From Paenibacillus xylanilyticus (GTDB lineage Bacteria; Bacillota; Bacilli; Paenibacillales; Paenibacillaceae), in contig NZ_JABMCB010000206.1 in the NCBI RefSeq assembly GCF_013359935.1, positions 186,001-250,000 on the forward strand: a stretch of DNA of 64,000 nt, in the 5' to 3' direction. Position numbers and translations under genes: made by a program. The notes beneath the pieces are model-generated. The model searched no databases, was not told the DNA's origin, and was given only the letters and a program-made list of their open reading frames with translations. Positions 8,271-17,307 of the stretch are shown piece by piece. Position 1 is the first letter of the stretch, and the number at the start of each line of letters is the position of its first letter.

Positions 8271-8390
8271 ATGCCTGGAGTATCTTATGCTCGTTTTTTG
8301 ACGCTTGATTCCAAACCTGAATTGCCAGACCGCCGGCGGATGCCAGCGGTTTTTTTTGTTCAGGAAATATTCGTTATGGATTTCCTGTGA
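8271..8390 (+). CDS. Putative leader peptide of the ABC-F attenuator (39 aa)
   Basis: ATG 8271 is preceded by AGGGG at about ten bases. The 39-residue frame starts MPGVSYARFLTLDSK, continues through an Arg-rich stretch (PDRRRMP) encoded by the 5' arm of the terminator, and ends DFL. The terminator hairpin and its T run (encoding VFFV) lie inside the frame, so translation and termination must interfere with each other. An overlapping frame at 8201-8308 has no good ribosome binding site. Whether the peptide is made is untested; the Shine-Dalgarno and placement favour it. Confidence 0.45.
   Translation: MPGVSYARFLTLDSKPELPDRRRMPAVFFVQEIFVMDFL
8329..8357 (+). terminator. Intrinsic terminator inside the ABC-F leader
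   Basis: CCGC-C-GGC, loop GGAT, GCC-A-GCGG, then eight T. One mismatch interrupts the stem. It lies 129 bases before the ABC-F start codon, so unregulated transcripts would stop short of the gene. Confidence 0.8.
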
Positions 8391-8485
8391 ACCGTGGCAG
8401 CTCCAATAGTGACTGAGATTATCGAGAAGATCTCTCATCAATGTTGGAGATGTATTCGATTTCAACACAGGAAGGATGAGGTCTT

Positions 8486-10381
8486 ATGATGACATTGGTG
8501 CGCCTCCATGAAGTATCAAAAGAGTGGAACGGGATGGAATTGTTTACAGGATTGAATATGGAAATTAACGAAGGTGAGCGGCTTGCCATTTTGGGTCGCA
8601 ATGGATGCGGGAAAACGACATTGTTACGTATCATGCTAGGAGAAGAGGAGGGTGGTGGACGCATTGAGCGCCATATTCCGCAGCAGGAGTGGGGATTCAT
8701 GCGTCAGCGCTCCCTAATCGAACCCGGAATGAAGGTGCTGGATGCTGTACGGAAGGAAAGTGGCCGGATTTATGAAGTGAAACGTGAGTTAGAAGAACTG
8801 GAACGGAGCATGGGGAGGAGTGGGAGTGAAGAGGAGCCGCGGCTGCTTAAAGCCTATACCACAGCCATAGAGCAATATGAGCAGCTGAACGGATACATGT
8901 GGGAGACCGAGGTGGAAAAGATACTGACCCGTCTTGGGTTAAGCTCGGAATTTTGGAGCAGACCCTATCAATCCTTGAGTGGTGGACAAAAAACCAAGGC
9001 GAGACTGGCAGGACTACTGGTCAGCAAGCCTAAATTTCTGATTTTGGATGAACCGACGAATCATCTGGATGAAGACAGCATGCGATGGCTCGAAGAATGG
9101 CTATCTAATTATACAGGCACACTGCTCTTTGTTTCGCATGACCGAACATTTATAGATCAAGTGGCAACAGGCGTCATTGAGTTTACCCCACAAGCGTTGA
9201 CCAAGTATAAAGGCGGGTACTCTGACTACAAAGTTCACAAGGAGAGGGAGCGGCGTGAGCAGGAAAGCCTTTACCGCAAACAGGAACTGGAGCGAAAAGC
9301 GCTTGAAGAGACCATTCGCAATTATCAGCAATGGTTCCATAAGGCCCACAATTCGGCAACGGATGTGGAGGTGAAGATCACCCAAAGCTTTTACAAAGCC
9401 AAAGCCAACAAAAACATCTCGCGTTACCACGCAAAACAGAAGCAGTTGGAACGCCTGGAGAATGAGCGGGTAGATAAACCTCGTGAAGCAGCAAAATTAA
9501 ACATGGAACTGCAAGTCAACACACTGGCGGCACGCCAGCTTCTTGGTTTGAGTGAAGTCAGTTTTGCTTATCCGGGAGGAAAACCGTTATTTCACGATCT
9601 GCGAATGGCTGTCGAGCGTGGTGATCGGCTTGCCGTACGTGGGCGAAATGGTACGGGCAAGACGACTCTGCTTAAACTGATGATCGGGGAGCTCGAACCG
9701 GAGCGGGGGAAGGTGACACGGCACCCACAGCTGAAGATCGGATACTTTTCACAAGAGCTCGAGGGACTTCCCGAGAATTTGACCCTGCTGGAAAGTTTAC
9801 TCACTCTCCCGTCCATGACCCAGAGCGCAGCACGAACCATCCTGGGATGTTTTCTGTTTACCAGAGAAGATGTATTCAAGCACATCGGGGACCTGAGTAT
9901 GGGAGAGAAATGCAGAGTGGCGTTTCTAAGACTATACTTTGGCGGTGCCAACTTGCTGGTGTTGGATGAACCAACGAACTATCTGGATATCGATACCCAG
10001 GAAGTCATGGAAAATGTATTAAAGCAGGCTTCGGGTGCATTGGTGCTTGTATCTCATGACCGAATGTTGACCAAGATGCTGGCTAACCGTTTGGTTGACC
10101 TGGAACCGGGAGGTAGGGTTGCGGTATTCGAAGGAGGAGTTGAAGATTGGGAACAGTCAAGAAAACTTCGAAATTCTGCGCTCGACCAGCGGGACTCGGA
10201 CGATGAACGATTACGGCTGGAATTGCGGTTGTCCGAGTTGCTGTCTCCGATGAGTGATGCGGGTAAAGGTGTATTTTCACATCCAGGAGCTGATGAGGAA
10301 CGAGCTGTTGAAGCAGCCGAGATCCGGGAAATCCAAAAGCAGTTAGAACAGCTGAAAAAGAAGGATGGGAGCAAAAATTAG
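8486..10381 (+). CDS. ABC-F family ATPase, probable antibiotic-responsive ribosome protection type
   Basis: 631 residues with two ABC domains and no membrane segments, as in ABC-F translation factors. Domain 1: Walker A GRNGCGKTT (37-45), signature LSGGQ (164-168), Walker B LILDEPTNHLD. A charged helical linker (about 240-330) inserts at the ribosome in this family. Domain 2: Walker A GRNGTGKTT (386-394), a variant signature LSMGE (about 470), LVLDEPTNYLD. A charged C-terminal extension runs from about 560. ABC-F proteins bind the ribosomal E site and either tune translation or displace antibiotics. The length, C-terminal extension and attenuator leader favour a VmlR/Msr-like resistance role over a housekeeping one, but the drug class cannot be told. 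Confidence 0.9.
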   Translation: MMTLVRLHEVSKEWNGMELFTGLNMEINEGERLAILGRNGCGKTTLLRIMLGEEEGGGRIERHIPQQEWGFMRQRSLIEPGMKVLDAVRKESGRIYEVKRELEELERSMGRSGSEEEPRLLKAYTTAIEQYEQLNGYMWETEVEKILTRLGLSSEFWSRPYQSLSGGQKTKARLAGLLVSKPKFLILDEPTNHLDEDSMRWLEEWLSNYTGTLLFVSHDRTFIDQVATGVIEFTPQALTKYKGGYSDYKVHKERERREQESLYRKQELERKALEETIRNYQQWFHKAHNSATDVEVKITQSFYKAKANKNISRYHAKQKQLERLENERVDKPREAAKLNMELQVNTLAARQLLGLSEVSFAYPGGKPLFHDLRMAVERGDRLAVRGRNGTGKTTLLKLMIGELEPERGKVTRHPQLKIGYFSQELEGLPENLTLLESLLTLPSMTQSAARTILGCFLFTREDVFKHIGDLSMGEKCRVAFLRLYFGGANLLVLDEPTNYLDIDTQEVMENVLKQASGALVLVSHDRMLTKMLANRLVDLEPGGRVAVFEGGVEDWEQSRKLRNSALDQRDSDDERLRLELRLSELLSPMSDAGKGVFSHPGADEERAVEAAEIREIQKQLEQLKKKDGSKN

Positions 10382-10394
10382 ATGGATGACTGGC

Positions 10395-10423
10395 TTGCTA
10401 TTTCGATTGAATTTGCATATAAT
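10395..10423 (+). promoter_or_regulatory. Promoter of the pheST operon
   Basis: TTGCTA, a 17-base spacer and TATAAT, about 50 bases upstream of the T-box leader. Confidence 0.65.
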
Positions 10424-10476
10424 TATGGACGATCATCGATAATTACGTCGATACAGGTTTGACTAACCAACAAACG

Positions 10477-10765
10477 TGATGATGGAGACAAGTAAGCAGT
10501 GCCTCTGGACAGGGAGGAAGCGCCGTAGATTGAGAGCGTTTCTGTAGAACAAGGCTGCCGAAATTCACTCCGAAGCGGTTCCCTGAACTTGGCTTTGCAT
10601 TCATTTGCAGAGTGTCAGCAGTAGGGGCAAACGGTTAACGGTCGTTATTCCGTACAGAGTGAGACAGACGTGTTGCAGGCCGGAAGGGCTACGCAGCGCC
10701 GGATGTCTAACAAGGGTGGTACCACGGTCTTTTCGTCCCTTTTGGGGAGAAAAGGCCTTTTTTTG
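10477..10765 (+). promoter_or_regulatory. T-box leader of pheS (phenylalanine specifier)
   Basis: The leader begins with the usual GATGG-GACAAGTA region. The specifier loop shows GAAATTCACT with TTC (Phe) at 10564-10566. The T-box AAGGGTGGTACCACGG lies at 10712-10727. It ends in a terminator whose arms are GGTCTTTTC and GAAAAGGCC (10727-10764) followed by T. Uncharged tRNA-Phe pairs with the specifier and the TGGT bulge, and stabilises the antiterminator so that pheST is read. Confidence 0.95.
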
Positions 10766-10799
10766 TTGCAATAACACCACATAAAGGGGGCAATTACAC

Positions 10800-11834
10800 A
10801 TGAAAGAACGTTTAGAGGCATTGAAGATCGAAGCGCTGGAACAGTTGTCCGGCGTAAATGATCCGCAGACGCTTGGTGATCTGCGTGTAAAGTATTTGGG
10901 GAAAAAGGGCGCATTGACTGAGATTTTGCGTGGTATGGGTGCACTTAGTGCGGAGGAACGTCCAGTGATTGGGCAAGTGGCCAACGATGTTCGCAGCGCC
11001 ATTGAGGAAGTCATCGACAGCAAGCAGGAGCAGTTCCAGAAGGAAGAGACAGCGAAGCGCCTTCAATCCGAGAAAATTGATGTGACCCTGCCTGGACGTC
11101 GTGGACGTCAAGGCGGCCTGCATCCGCTAACCAAAGTGGTACAGGAAATCGAAGATATTTTCATCGGCATGGGATACCGCGTAGCGGAAGGTCCTGAAGT
11201 GGAAATGGATTACTATAACTTTGAAGCACTGAACCTGCCGAAGAACCACCCGGCCCGCGATATGCAGGATTCCTTCTATGTAACAGAAGACCTGTTGATG
11301 CGTACCCATACGTCTCCGGTTCAAGTGCGGACCATGCAGAGCATGAAAGGGGAAGTGCCTGTCAAAGTCATTTGCCCGGGTAAAGTATACCGCCGCGATG
11401 ATGATGATGCTACGCATTCCTTCCAGTTCAACCAGGTTGAAGGTTTGGTGATCAGTGAGAACATTCGCATGAGTGACCTGAAGGGAACCCTGCTGCAATT
11501 TGTGCGTGAAATGTTCGGTGCTCATACGGAAATTCGTTTGCGTCCAAGCTTCTTCCCGTTCACCGAGCCGAGTGCGGAAGTGGATGTAACCTGTGTACAA
11601 TGCGGCGGCAGCGGCTGTCGGGTATGTAAACAAACCGGATGGCTTGAAATTCTGGGCGGCGGTATGGTTCATCCGAAAGTGCTGGAAATGGGCGGATATG
11701 ACCCTGAGAAATACAGCGGTTTCGCATTTGGTATGGGGGTAGAGCGTATCGCGATGCTGAAGTATGGTATCGATGATATTCGTCATTTCTATAACAGTGA
11801 TATGGCATTCCTGAAGCAATTCGGACGGCTGTAA
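10800..11834 (+). CDS. pheS: Phenylalanine--tRNA ligase alpha subunit
   Basis: 344 residues, the usual length. An N-terminal coiled-coil arm (about 1-85) leads into a class II synthetase core. Visible class II features include RPSFFPFTEPSAEVDV (motif 2 region) and GFAFGMGVERIAMLKYG (motif 3) near the end. It forms the catalytic part of the alpha2-beta2 enzyme that charges tRNA-Phe in the cytoplasm. The ATG follows AAAGGGGGCAATTACAC. It is controlled by the T-box in front and is followed 67 bases later by pheT. Confidence 0.98.
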   Translation: MKERLEALKIEALEQLSGVNDPQTLGDLRVKYLGKKGALTEILRGMGALSAEERPVIGQVANDVRSAIEEVIDSKQEQFQKEETAKRLQSEKIDVTLPGRRGRQGGLHPLTKVVQEIEDIFIGMGYRVAEGPEVEMDYYNFEALNLPKNHPARDMQDSFYVTEDLLMRTHTSPVQVRTMQSMKGEVPVKVICPGKVYRRDDDDATHSFQFNQVEGLVISENIRMSDLKGTLLQFVREMFGAHTEIRLRPSFFPFTEPSAEVDVTCVQCGGSGCRVCKQTGWLEILGGGMVHPKVLEMGGYDPEKYSGFAFGMGVERIAMLKYGIDDIRHFYNSDMAFLKQFGRL

Positions 11835-11901
11835 CTTAACGATAAGCAAGCGCAACGCTTGAACTGCAAAACTAATTTATAGATTAAGGAAGTGAACGTC
11901 C

Positions 11902-14355
11902 ATGAGAGTATCGACAGATTGGCTGTCTGATTATATTGCCCTTGAAGGTGTGACGCCACAGGAACTGGCAGAGAAAATTACACGCGCAGGGATTGAAATC
12001 GATGTAGTGGAAAACCGCAACCAGGGCGTAAACAAAGTGGTTGTAGGTTACGTGAAGAGCAAAGAGAAACACCCGGATGCCGACAAATTGAACGTATGTA
12101 TCATTGATGCCGGACAGGAAGAAGATCTGCAGATCGTATGTGGAGCGAAAAATGTGGATGCAGGTCAAAAGGTAGCTGTGGCCCTGGTTGGAGCGAAACT
12201 CCCTGGTGGACTGGATATCAAAAAAGCCAAGCTGCGCGGCGTCGTTTCACTCGGCATGATCTGCTCTGCGAAAGAGCTGGGCATGAATGACAAGTTGCTG
12301 CCAAAAGATCAGCAGGAAGGCATTCTTGTCTTGCCGGAGCAAACCGAAATTGGCACGCCGATCAGCCAAGTGCTTGGTCTTGACGATCATGTGCTTGAAC
12401 TGGATTTGACACCAAATCGTTCCGACTGCCTGAGCATGCGCGGAGCAGCCTATGAAGTAGGCGCCATTCTGGGTCGTGAAGTGAAACTGCCTGATCCAAA
12501 AGAGCAGCTGGTCGAGATCGGTGATGCTGCTGCGGATCATATCTCGGTGGAGATCGCAGCTCAGGAACAATGCAGTCACTATGCAGCACGTTATGTGACA
12601 GGCATTAAACTTGGAGCTTCTCCCCTCTGGATGCAAAACCGTCTGGTTGCGGCTGGTGTTCGTCCTATCAATAACATTGTGGATATCACAAACTATGTGA
12701 TGCTGGAATATGGTCAACCGCTGCATGCATTTGATGCAGATAAGCTGGAGAAAGGTCATATCGAAGTACGTATGGCCAAGGAAGGCGAAACGATCGTGAC
12801 TTTGGATGGCCAGGAGCGCAAGCTTGAACCGCACATGCTGCTGATTACGGATGGCGTGAAGCCGGTAGCCATCGCTGGTGTTATGGGTGGCGAGAATTCC
12901 GAGGTTTCGGAAAGCACCGTCAATCTTTTGCTCGAATCCGCCAAGTTCGACGGCGGTACCGTTCGGAAAACGTCGCGCCAACTGGGGCTGCGTTCCGAAG
13001 CAAGCATGCGTTTTGAGAAGGAAGTTGACCCGGGGGCTGTCATTACGGCACTGGATCGTGCAGCTGAATTGATTCAACGTTATGCTGAAGGGCAAGTGCA
13101 CCAGGGAATTGTGGAAGCTGGAGCAGAAGTGGCAGAGAAACGCGTTATACAGCTGTCGCTGGACAGATTGAATCGTTATCTGGGAACAGAGCTGTCACTG
13201 CTTGAGGTGAAAACCATTTTTGCTCGTCTGCACTTCGCGTGCGGAGACGCCGAGCAGGGGCTGCTTGATGTGGAAGTGCCGACTCGCAGAGGCGACATTA
13301 CCCGTGACGTAGATCTCTTCGAAGAAATTGCACGGCTCTATGGATATGACAACATTCCAACCACATTGATTGAAGGACCAACAACTCCAGGTGCCTACAC
13401 GCGCTCCCAAGCAATGCGTCGCACCATCCGTGGCCTGCTTGCAGGAAGTGGCTGGCAGGAAATGATCAGTTACTCTTTTGTACATCCGGATAAAGCAACG
13501 TTGTTCCCGGCATTGACTGAAGGAAGCAAGGCTGTGAAGCTGGCTATGCCTATGAGTGAGGATCGCAGTGTTCTTCGCACAAGCATTCTGCCGCAAATGC
13601 TGGATGCAGCGGTCTACAACATGAACCGTAAGCAGGATTCACTGGCTGTGTTTGAAGTAGGCAGCGTGTTCTTCACTGAAGAAGAAAAGCTGACGAAACA
13701 ACCGCATGAAATTCCGGTCCTGAGCCTGCTGCTTACCGGCAACCGTGCCTCCCAGCAGTGGAATGTGGCAGCAGAAAAAGTGGACTTCTTCGACCTGAAA
13801 GGTGCACTTGAGAACCTGTTCTCCTATGTCGGACTGGAACAACGTATTCGTCTTGTGGCAAACAGTCCTGAAGGCTTCCATCCGGGACGTTCTGCATCCG
13901 TATATCTGGATGGGAAAAATGGTGGCGAAGGCAAACTGATCGGTACCATGGGTCAGCTTCATCCTGAACTGCAGCAGCAATATGATCTGAATGATGTGTA
14001 CATCGCAGAGATTGCTCTTGAAGCAATCTACAATGAAGCAGATGTGGACATTCGTTACCGCGAACTTCCGCGTTTCCCAGCCGTAGAACGTGATATTGCG
14101 GTAGTTGTAAGCAAGGACATTGAAGCTGGAGATATGCTGCGCACAATTCGTGAAGCAGCGGGTGAACTGCTGCAAACAGTACAGGTATTCGATGTGTTTA
14201 CAGGCAGCAAACTGGGTGAAGATAAGAAGAGTGTAGCGATGGCTCTTGTGTATCGCAATCGTGAACGTACGTTGACGGATGAGGAAATTACTGAGGTACA
14301 TGCTCGTGTGGTTGCCCGTCTGGAGGAGCAATTTGGAGCAGAATTGCGCAAATAG
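11902..14355 (+). CDS. pheT: Phenylalanine--tRNA ligase beta subunit
   Basis: 817 residues, the usual bacterial length. Domains in order: an N-terminal tRNA-binding OB fold (about 40-150; VVVGYVKSKEKHPDADKLNVC), the B3/B4 editing domain (about 210-385), B5 (about 405-470), a catalytically silent synthetase-like core, and the C-terminal anticodon-binding FDX-ACB domain (RFPAVERDIAVVV to the end). It pairs with PheS; the B3/B4 part hydrolyses mischarged Tyr-tRNA-Phe. The ATG follows AAGGAAGTGAACGTCC. A strong terminator closes the operon. Confidence 0.98.
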   Translation: MRVSTDWLSDYIALEGVTPQELAEKITRAGIEIDVVENRNQGVNKVVVGYVKSKEKHPDADKLNVCIIDAGQEEDLQIVCGAKNVDAGQKVAVALVGAKLPGGLDIKKAKLRGVVSLGMICSAKELGMNDKLLPKDQQEGILVLPEQTEIGTPISQVLGLDDHVLELDLTPNRSDCLSMRGAAYEVGAILGREVKLPDPKEQLVEIGDAAADHISVEIAAQEQCSHYAARYVTGIKLGASPLWMQNRLVAAGVRPINNIVDITNYVMLEYGQPLHAFDADKLEKGHIEVRMAKEGETIVTLDGQERKLEPHMLLITDGVKPVAIAGVMGGENSEVSESTVNLLLESAKFDGGTVRKTSRQLGLRSEASMRFEKEVDPGAVITALDRAAELIQRYAEGQVHQGIVEAGAEVAEKRVIQLSLDRLNRYLGTELSLLEVKTIFARLHFACGDAEQGLLDVEVPTRRGDITRDVDLFEEIARLYGYDNIPTTLIEGPTTPGAYTRSQAMRRTIRGLLAGSGWQEMISYSFVHPDKATLFPALTEGSKAVKLAMPMSEDRSVLRTSILPQMLDAAVYNMNRKQDSLAVFEVGSVFFTEEEKLTKQPHEIPVLSLLLTGNRASQQWNVAAEKVDFFDLKGALENLFSYVGLEQRIRLVANSPEGFHPGRSASVYLDGKNGGEGKLIGTMGQLHPELQQQYDLNDVYIAEIALEAIYNEADVDIRYRELPRFPAVERDIAVVVSKDIEAGDMLRTIREAAGELLQTVQVFDVFTGSKLGEDKKSVAMALVYRNRERTLTDEEITEVHARVVARLEEQFGAELRK

Positions 14356-14400
14356 AACAGAACCCAATTTTTTGAACAAAGATTAGCAGGAATTGCTTGA

Positions 14401-14446
14401 AGTCACATCGAATCCTTAGCATTAGAGGATCGATGTGACTTTTTTG
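14401..14446 (+). terminator. Terminator of pheST
   Basis: AGTCACATCGAATCCT and AGGATCGATGTGACT form an almost perfect stem, followed by six T. Confidence 0.9.
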
Positions 14447-14493
14447 TCATTACAGCTTAGAATCAACATACAGACTTGAAGGAGGGCACAACA

Positions 14494-17202
14494 GTGACTA
14501 CACCTGATCGTACACGCGTCACCGTAGAGATCTACGGGACTTCCTATAAACTGGTTGGCAGCAGTGCCGACTATATGAAACAAGTAGCTAATTTGGTAGA
14601 TGAGCGCATGAGCGCAATTTCCAAGCATCACTCCCGTCTGGATACTCCGCGTATTGCGGTGCTGGCGGCTGTACATATGGCTGAGCAGTCTCTACAGACT
14701 CAGGAGATCCGGAATGAATTGAAAATGCTGACCGGTGAACGGACAGAACTTAGAAATGAAGTAAACAGGCTGAATGCGATTCAAAGTGAGCATCAGCAGG
14801 AACTAGAGCGTCGTGACCAGGCGCTTGCTGAAGCGACCAAGCAGAAGTCCGAGGTAGAGCAGGCCATGGCGAAACTGCAATCCGAGAAGCAGGCAGAGTT
14901 AAACAAGCTGAATGCCCTGCTCGAGCAGGAACGTGCACAGGCTGCAGCCCGTGAACAAAAATGGCAGTCGCAGACAGCCGCACAGCTCAAGGAAGCAGAA
15001 GAGAAGTTGAAATTGAGCCTGAGAGAAGCCGAAGAGAAGGCGGCAAACCAGCTTAAACAGGCCAAGGCTCAAGCAGCTGCCGAGCTCAAGGAAGTACAGG
15101 CACGTGCTGCAGCCGAATTGCAGCAGAGCCAAGCGAAAGCTGCTGGACAGTACAAGGAACTGCAAGAGAAGACAGCAGCCCAGCTCAAGGAAGCGGAAAG
15201 TCGTGCTGCAGCAGAACGCCAGAAAATCGAGGCGAAGGCGGTACAGCAGGTACAGGCAGCCAAAGAGGAAGCCGAAGCTGCGATCTTGTCAGAATTGGAG
15301 CAGGCTGAGAGTCAATTGAAAAAAGCTCAGGAAGAGGCCGACCTTCAATACCGTGAGCTCCAGGCCCAAACGGATCAGCGCTTGCAGGAGGCTGAGCAGC
15401 AGGCTGCTGAGCAATTAAGTTTGCAACTGGTCAAGGTGAAGGAAGAACAGGCAGCACAGCAACAACGATTGGAACAGAACCACGTAACCGAGATTGAAAA
15501 GCTAAAAGCCGATTTCCACGAATCCGCGGAGCAGTCTGAACTGGAATGGATGGAAAAGGAAGCTGCTTACGAGGAGCAATTGCAGCAAGCAAAAGAAGCG
15601 GCAGCCATTCAGTTTGCAGAAGCCGCGGCTAGTGCTGAAGCAACGTTGCAAGAAGAACGGGGAAAACTGTTGCAACAGCTGGAGCAAGAGCGCACGCAGG
15701 CAACGGATCACATCACGGAAATTGAAAACGAACGGAGCAATCTACGCAGGCAGCTGGCAGAGGCACAAGAAGTGGTTGCGGATCAGGAGCAGCAGCTTCA
15801 GCACGAACGCGATCAACTTGATACTTTGCGGAATGAACATGCGTTACGCAAACAAGAGCAGGAAGTTCATGTACGCCGGATAGCGGAACTCGAACAACAA
15901 TTGGGACAGCTGAAGGAAGACAGTGTCCAGCTGCAGGAGCAGCTTCGCGAAACGGAAAATGCCTTGCAGCAGTCTCGTGAAACCGAACAAGAGTGGAAAC
16001 AGCAATACAATGATACGGTGGAGCGAGAAACTTCTCTCACAGCACAGCTTCGCAAAATTCAAGAGCAGCATGGACTCCTTGAAAAGGATATTCAGAAGCT
16101 GCGTGAAGCCGAAGAGAAGTCGGAGAATGAACAACGCAGATTGCAGAAGGTTCTGGAGCAGGCACATGCTGCCGTACGTACATTGCAAAATGAAATCAGT
16201 ATGCTTACCGAAAGTGAAAAGTCATGGAAGGACCTGGCAGAACAACGTCTTCTCGAAATGGGAGAGCTGGAGACTCAAGTGCTTGAGGCAGCAGAACAGA
16301 ATGAAACATTGGAGTCTGGTGTACAGTCACTTCATGATGAATTATCCGTGGTTAAGGAAGAAGCTCGCGGGTACAGAGAAGAAGCGAATCGCTACAACGA
16401 GCAGGCAAGTCGTGAGCACCAGGAACGTGTGCAGCTCGAAGATGAGCTTAACCGTATCCGTGAAGAGCTGAACAAACTCCAGGAAACCTATAAACAAATC
16501 CGGAATGATTATGGGGATGCACTTCAGCGCGAAGAGGATCGGACTCGCGAGCTGGATGAACTAGGCCAAGAAAAGCAGTCGCTGGAACAGGCGCTAGCGA
16601 AGTCGAGAGAGCATGCCACCAAGCTATCGGAACAACTTGCTGAACAGAGCGGTTTGCTTGCACAGACAGAGGAGGAAGCGCTGGAATGGCAAATCAAGCA
16701 TGAAGAATTGTCTGCGTCACAGGCAGAGCTCGCATCACGGCTGGACGAGTTAAAAGAGCGGGAAGCTCAGCTTCTTGCTCGAGCTGAACAAGCCGAACAG
16801 CAGGATCAGGTCTGGCAGCGTCGTGCAGAAGAATGGGCTGTACAGGAACAATCCTGGCAGGAACGCTGGAATCTGCTTGAGAACGAATTGAGCGTATGGC
16901 AGAAGGAAAGTGCCGCCACGGTTGAAAAGGTGGAAGAGCTGGAGCAGGAACGACAGCAGCTGGACCAACTGCGCGCGGAAGCAATAGAAGAGAAGCAAAC
17001 GATGGAAAATGAACTGCTGGAGATTGGTGAGCGGTACGAGCTTGCAGCGAATCAGCTGCGTTTGCTGCAGGTGGAACGTGAAATGGAGCAGGAGAAGGCA
17101 GAGCAGCTGAACATGGAGTATCGCCAGCTGCACGATGAATATACGAAGTTGCAGACGGAATATAACGAATGGATCGAATTGATTGAACAGGATCAGACCT
17201 AA
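14494..17202 (+). CDS. zapA: ZapA-domain protein with giant C-terminal coiled coil
   Basis: 902 residues. About the first 85 match cell-division protein ZapA: VTVEIYGTSYKLVG, YMKQVANLVDERM and TPRIAVLAAVHMAEQ. ZapA is normally 85-100 residues and crosslinks FtsZ filaments at midcell. The rest, about 810 residues, is uninterrupted Glu/Gln/Ala/Arg-rich heptad sequence. It begins with Ala-rich AQLKEAE-like repeats and has no membrane segment. The true start is GTG 14494, behind AAGGAGGG; a TTG at 14476 overlaps the Shine-Dalgarno. The position between pheT and mutS2 matches the Bacillus order pheT-rnhC-zapA-polX-mutS2. The fusion could make a very long spacer between FtsZ and another partner; that is inference. 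Confidence 0.85.
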   Translation: MTTPDRTRVTVEIYGTSYKLVGSSADYMKQVANLVDERMSAISKHHSRLDTPRIAVLAAVHMAEQSLQTQEIRNELKMLTGERTELRNEVNRLNAIQSEHQQELERRDQALAEATKQKSEVEQAMAKLQSEKQAELNKLNALLEQERAQAAAREQKWQSQTAAQLKEAEEKLKLSLREAEEKAANQLKQAKAQAAAELKEVQARAAAELQQSQAKAAGQYKELQEKTAAQLKEAESRAAAERQKIEAKAVQQVQAAKEEAEAAILSELEQAESQLKKAQEEADLQYRELQAQTDQRLQEAEQQAAEQLSLQLVKVKEEQAAQQQRLEQNHVTEIEKLKADFHESAEQSELEWMEKEAAYEEQLQQAKEAAAIQFAEAAASAEATLQEERGKLLQQLEQERTQATDHITEIENERSNLRRQLAEAQEVVADQEQQLQHERDQLDTLRNEHALRKQEQEVHVRRIAELEQQLGQLKEDSVQLQEQLRETENALQQSRETEQEWKQQYNDTVERETSLTAQLRKIQEQHGLLEKDIQKLREAEEKSENEQRRLQKVLEQAHAAVRTLQNEISMLTESEKSWKDLAEQRLLEMGELETQVLEAAEQNETLESGVQSLHDELSVVKEEARGYREEANRYNEQASREHQERVQLEDELNRIREELNKLQETYKQIRNDYGDALQREEDRTRELDELGQEKQSLEQALAKSREHATKLSEQLAEQSGLLAQTEEEALEWQIKHEELSASQAELASRLDELKEREAQLLARAEQAEQQDQVWQRRAEEWAVQEQSWQERWNLLENELSVWQKESAATVEKVEELEQERQQLDQLRAEAIEEKQTMENELLEIGERYELAANQLRLLQVEREMEQEKAEQLNMEYRQLHDEYTKLQTEYNEWIELIEQDQT

Positions 17203-17266
17203 CGAAATTAGATCATGATTGGAATCATGGACATCGTACGAATGTACAATTTGTTATAATACAGAA

Positions 17267-17293
17267 AGAGCTCCCGTCGCTGCGGGGGCTCCT
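17267..17293. terminator. Terminator between the converging zapA and cupredoxin genes
   Basis: GAGCTCCCG and CGGGGGCTC form the stem. The T run is better on the minus strand (CTCTTTCT), so it mainly serves the cupredoxin gene. Confidence 0.65.
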
Positions 17294-17307
17294 TGTCTTG
17301 GGGCTTA

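Larger units (their letters stand above)
8055..8485 (+). promoter_or_regulatory. Attenuator-type leader of the ABC-F gene
   Basis: This gene-free stretch holds, in order: three tiny start-stop frames (8070-8084, 8096-8104, 8110-8118); a 10-codon frame at 8142-8174; a perfect 7-bp hairpin at 8151-8167 (TCAGCCG, loop CAG, CGGCTGA); a leader ORF with a Shine-Dalgarno at 8271-8390; and an intrinsic terminator at 8329-8357 inside that ORF. Antibiotic-resistance ABC-F and erm genes of Gram-positives are commonly controlled by such leaders, in which a stalled ribosome prevents termination. That control here is inferred from layout only. Confidence 0.6.

Noticed and set aside
14950..16980. DNA tandem repeat array
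   Set aside because: The repetitive look comes from Glu/Gln/Ala-rich coiled-coil coding sequence, not from exact DNA repeats.
17255..17260. TATAAT preceded by TG just after the zapA-fusion gene
   Set aside because: It points into the terminator at 17267-17293 and has no gene to serve; probably chance.
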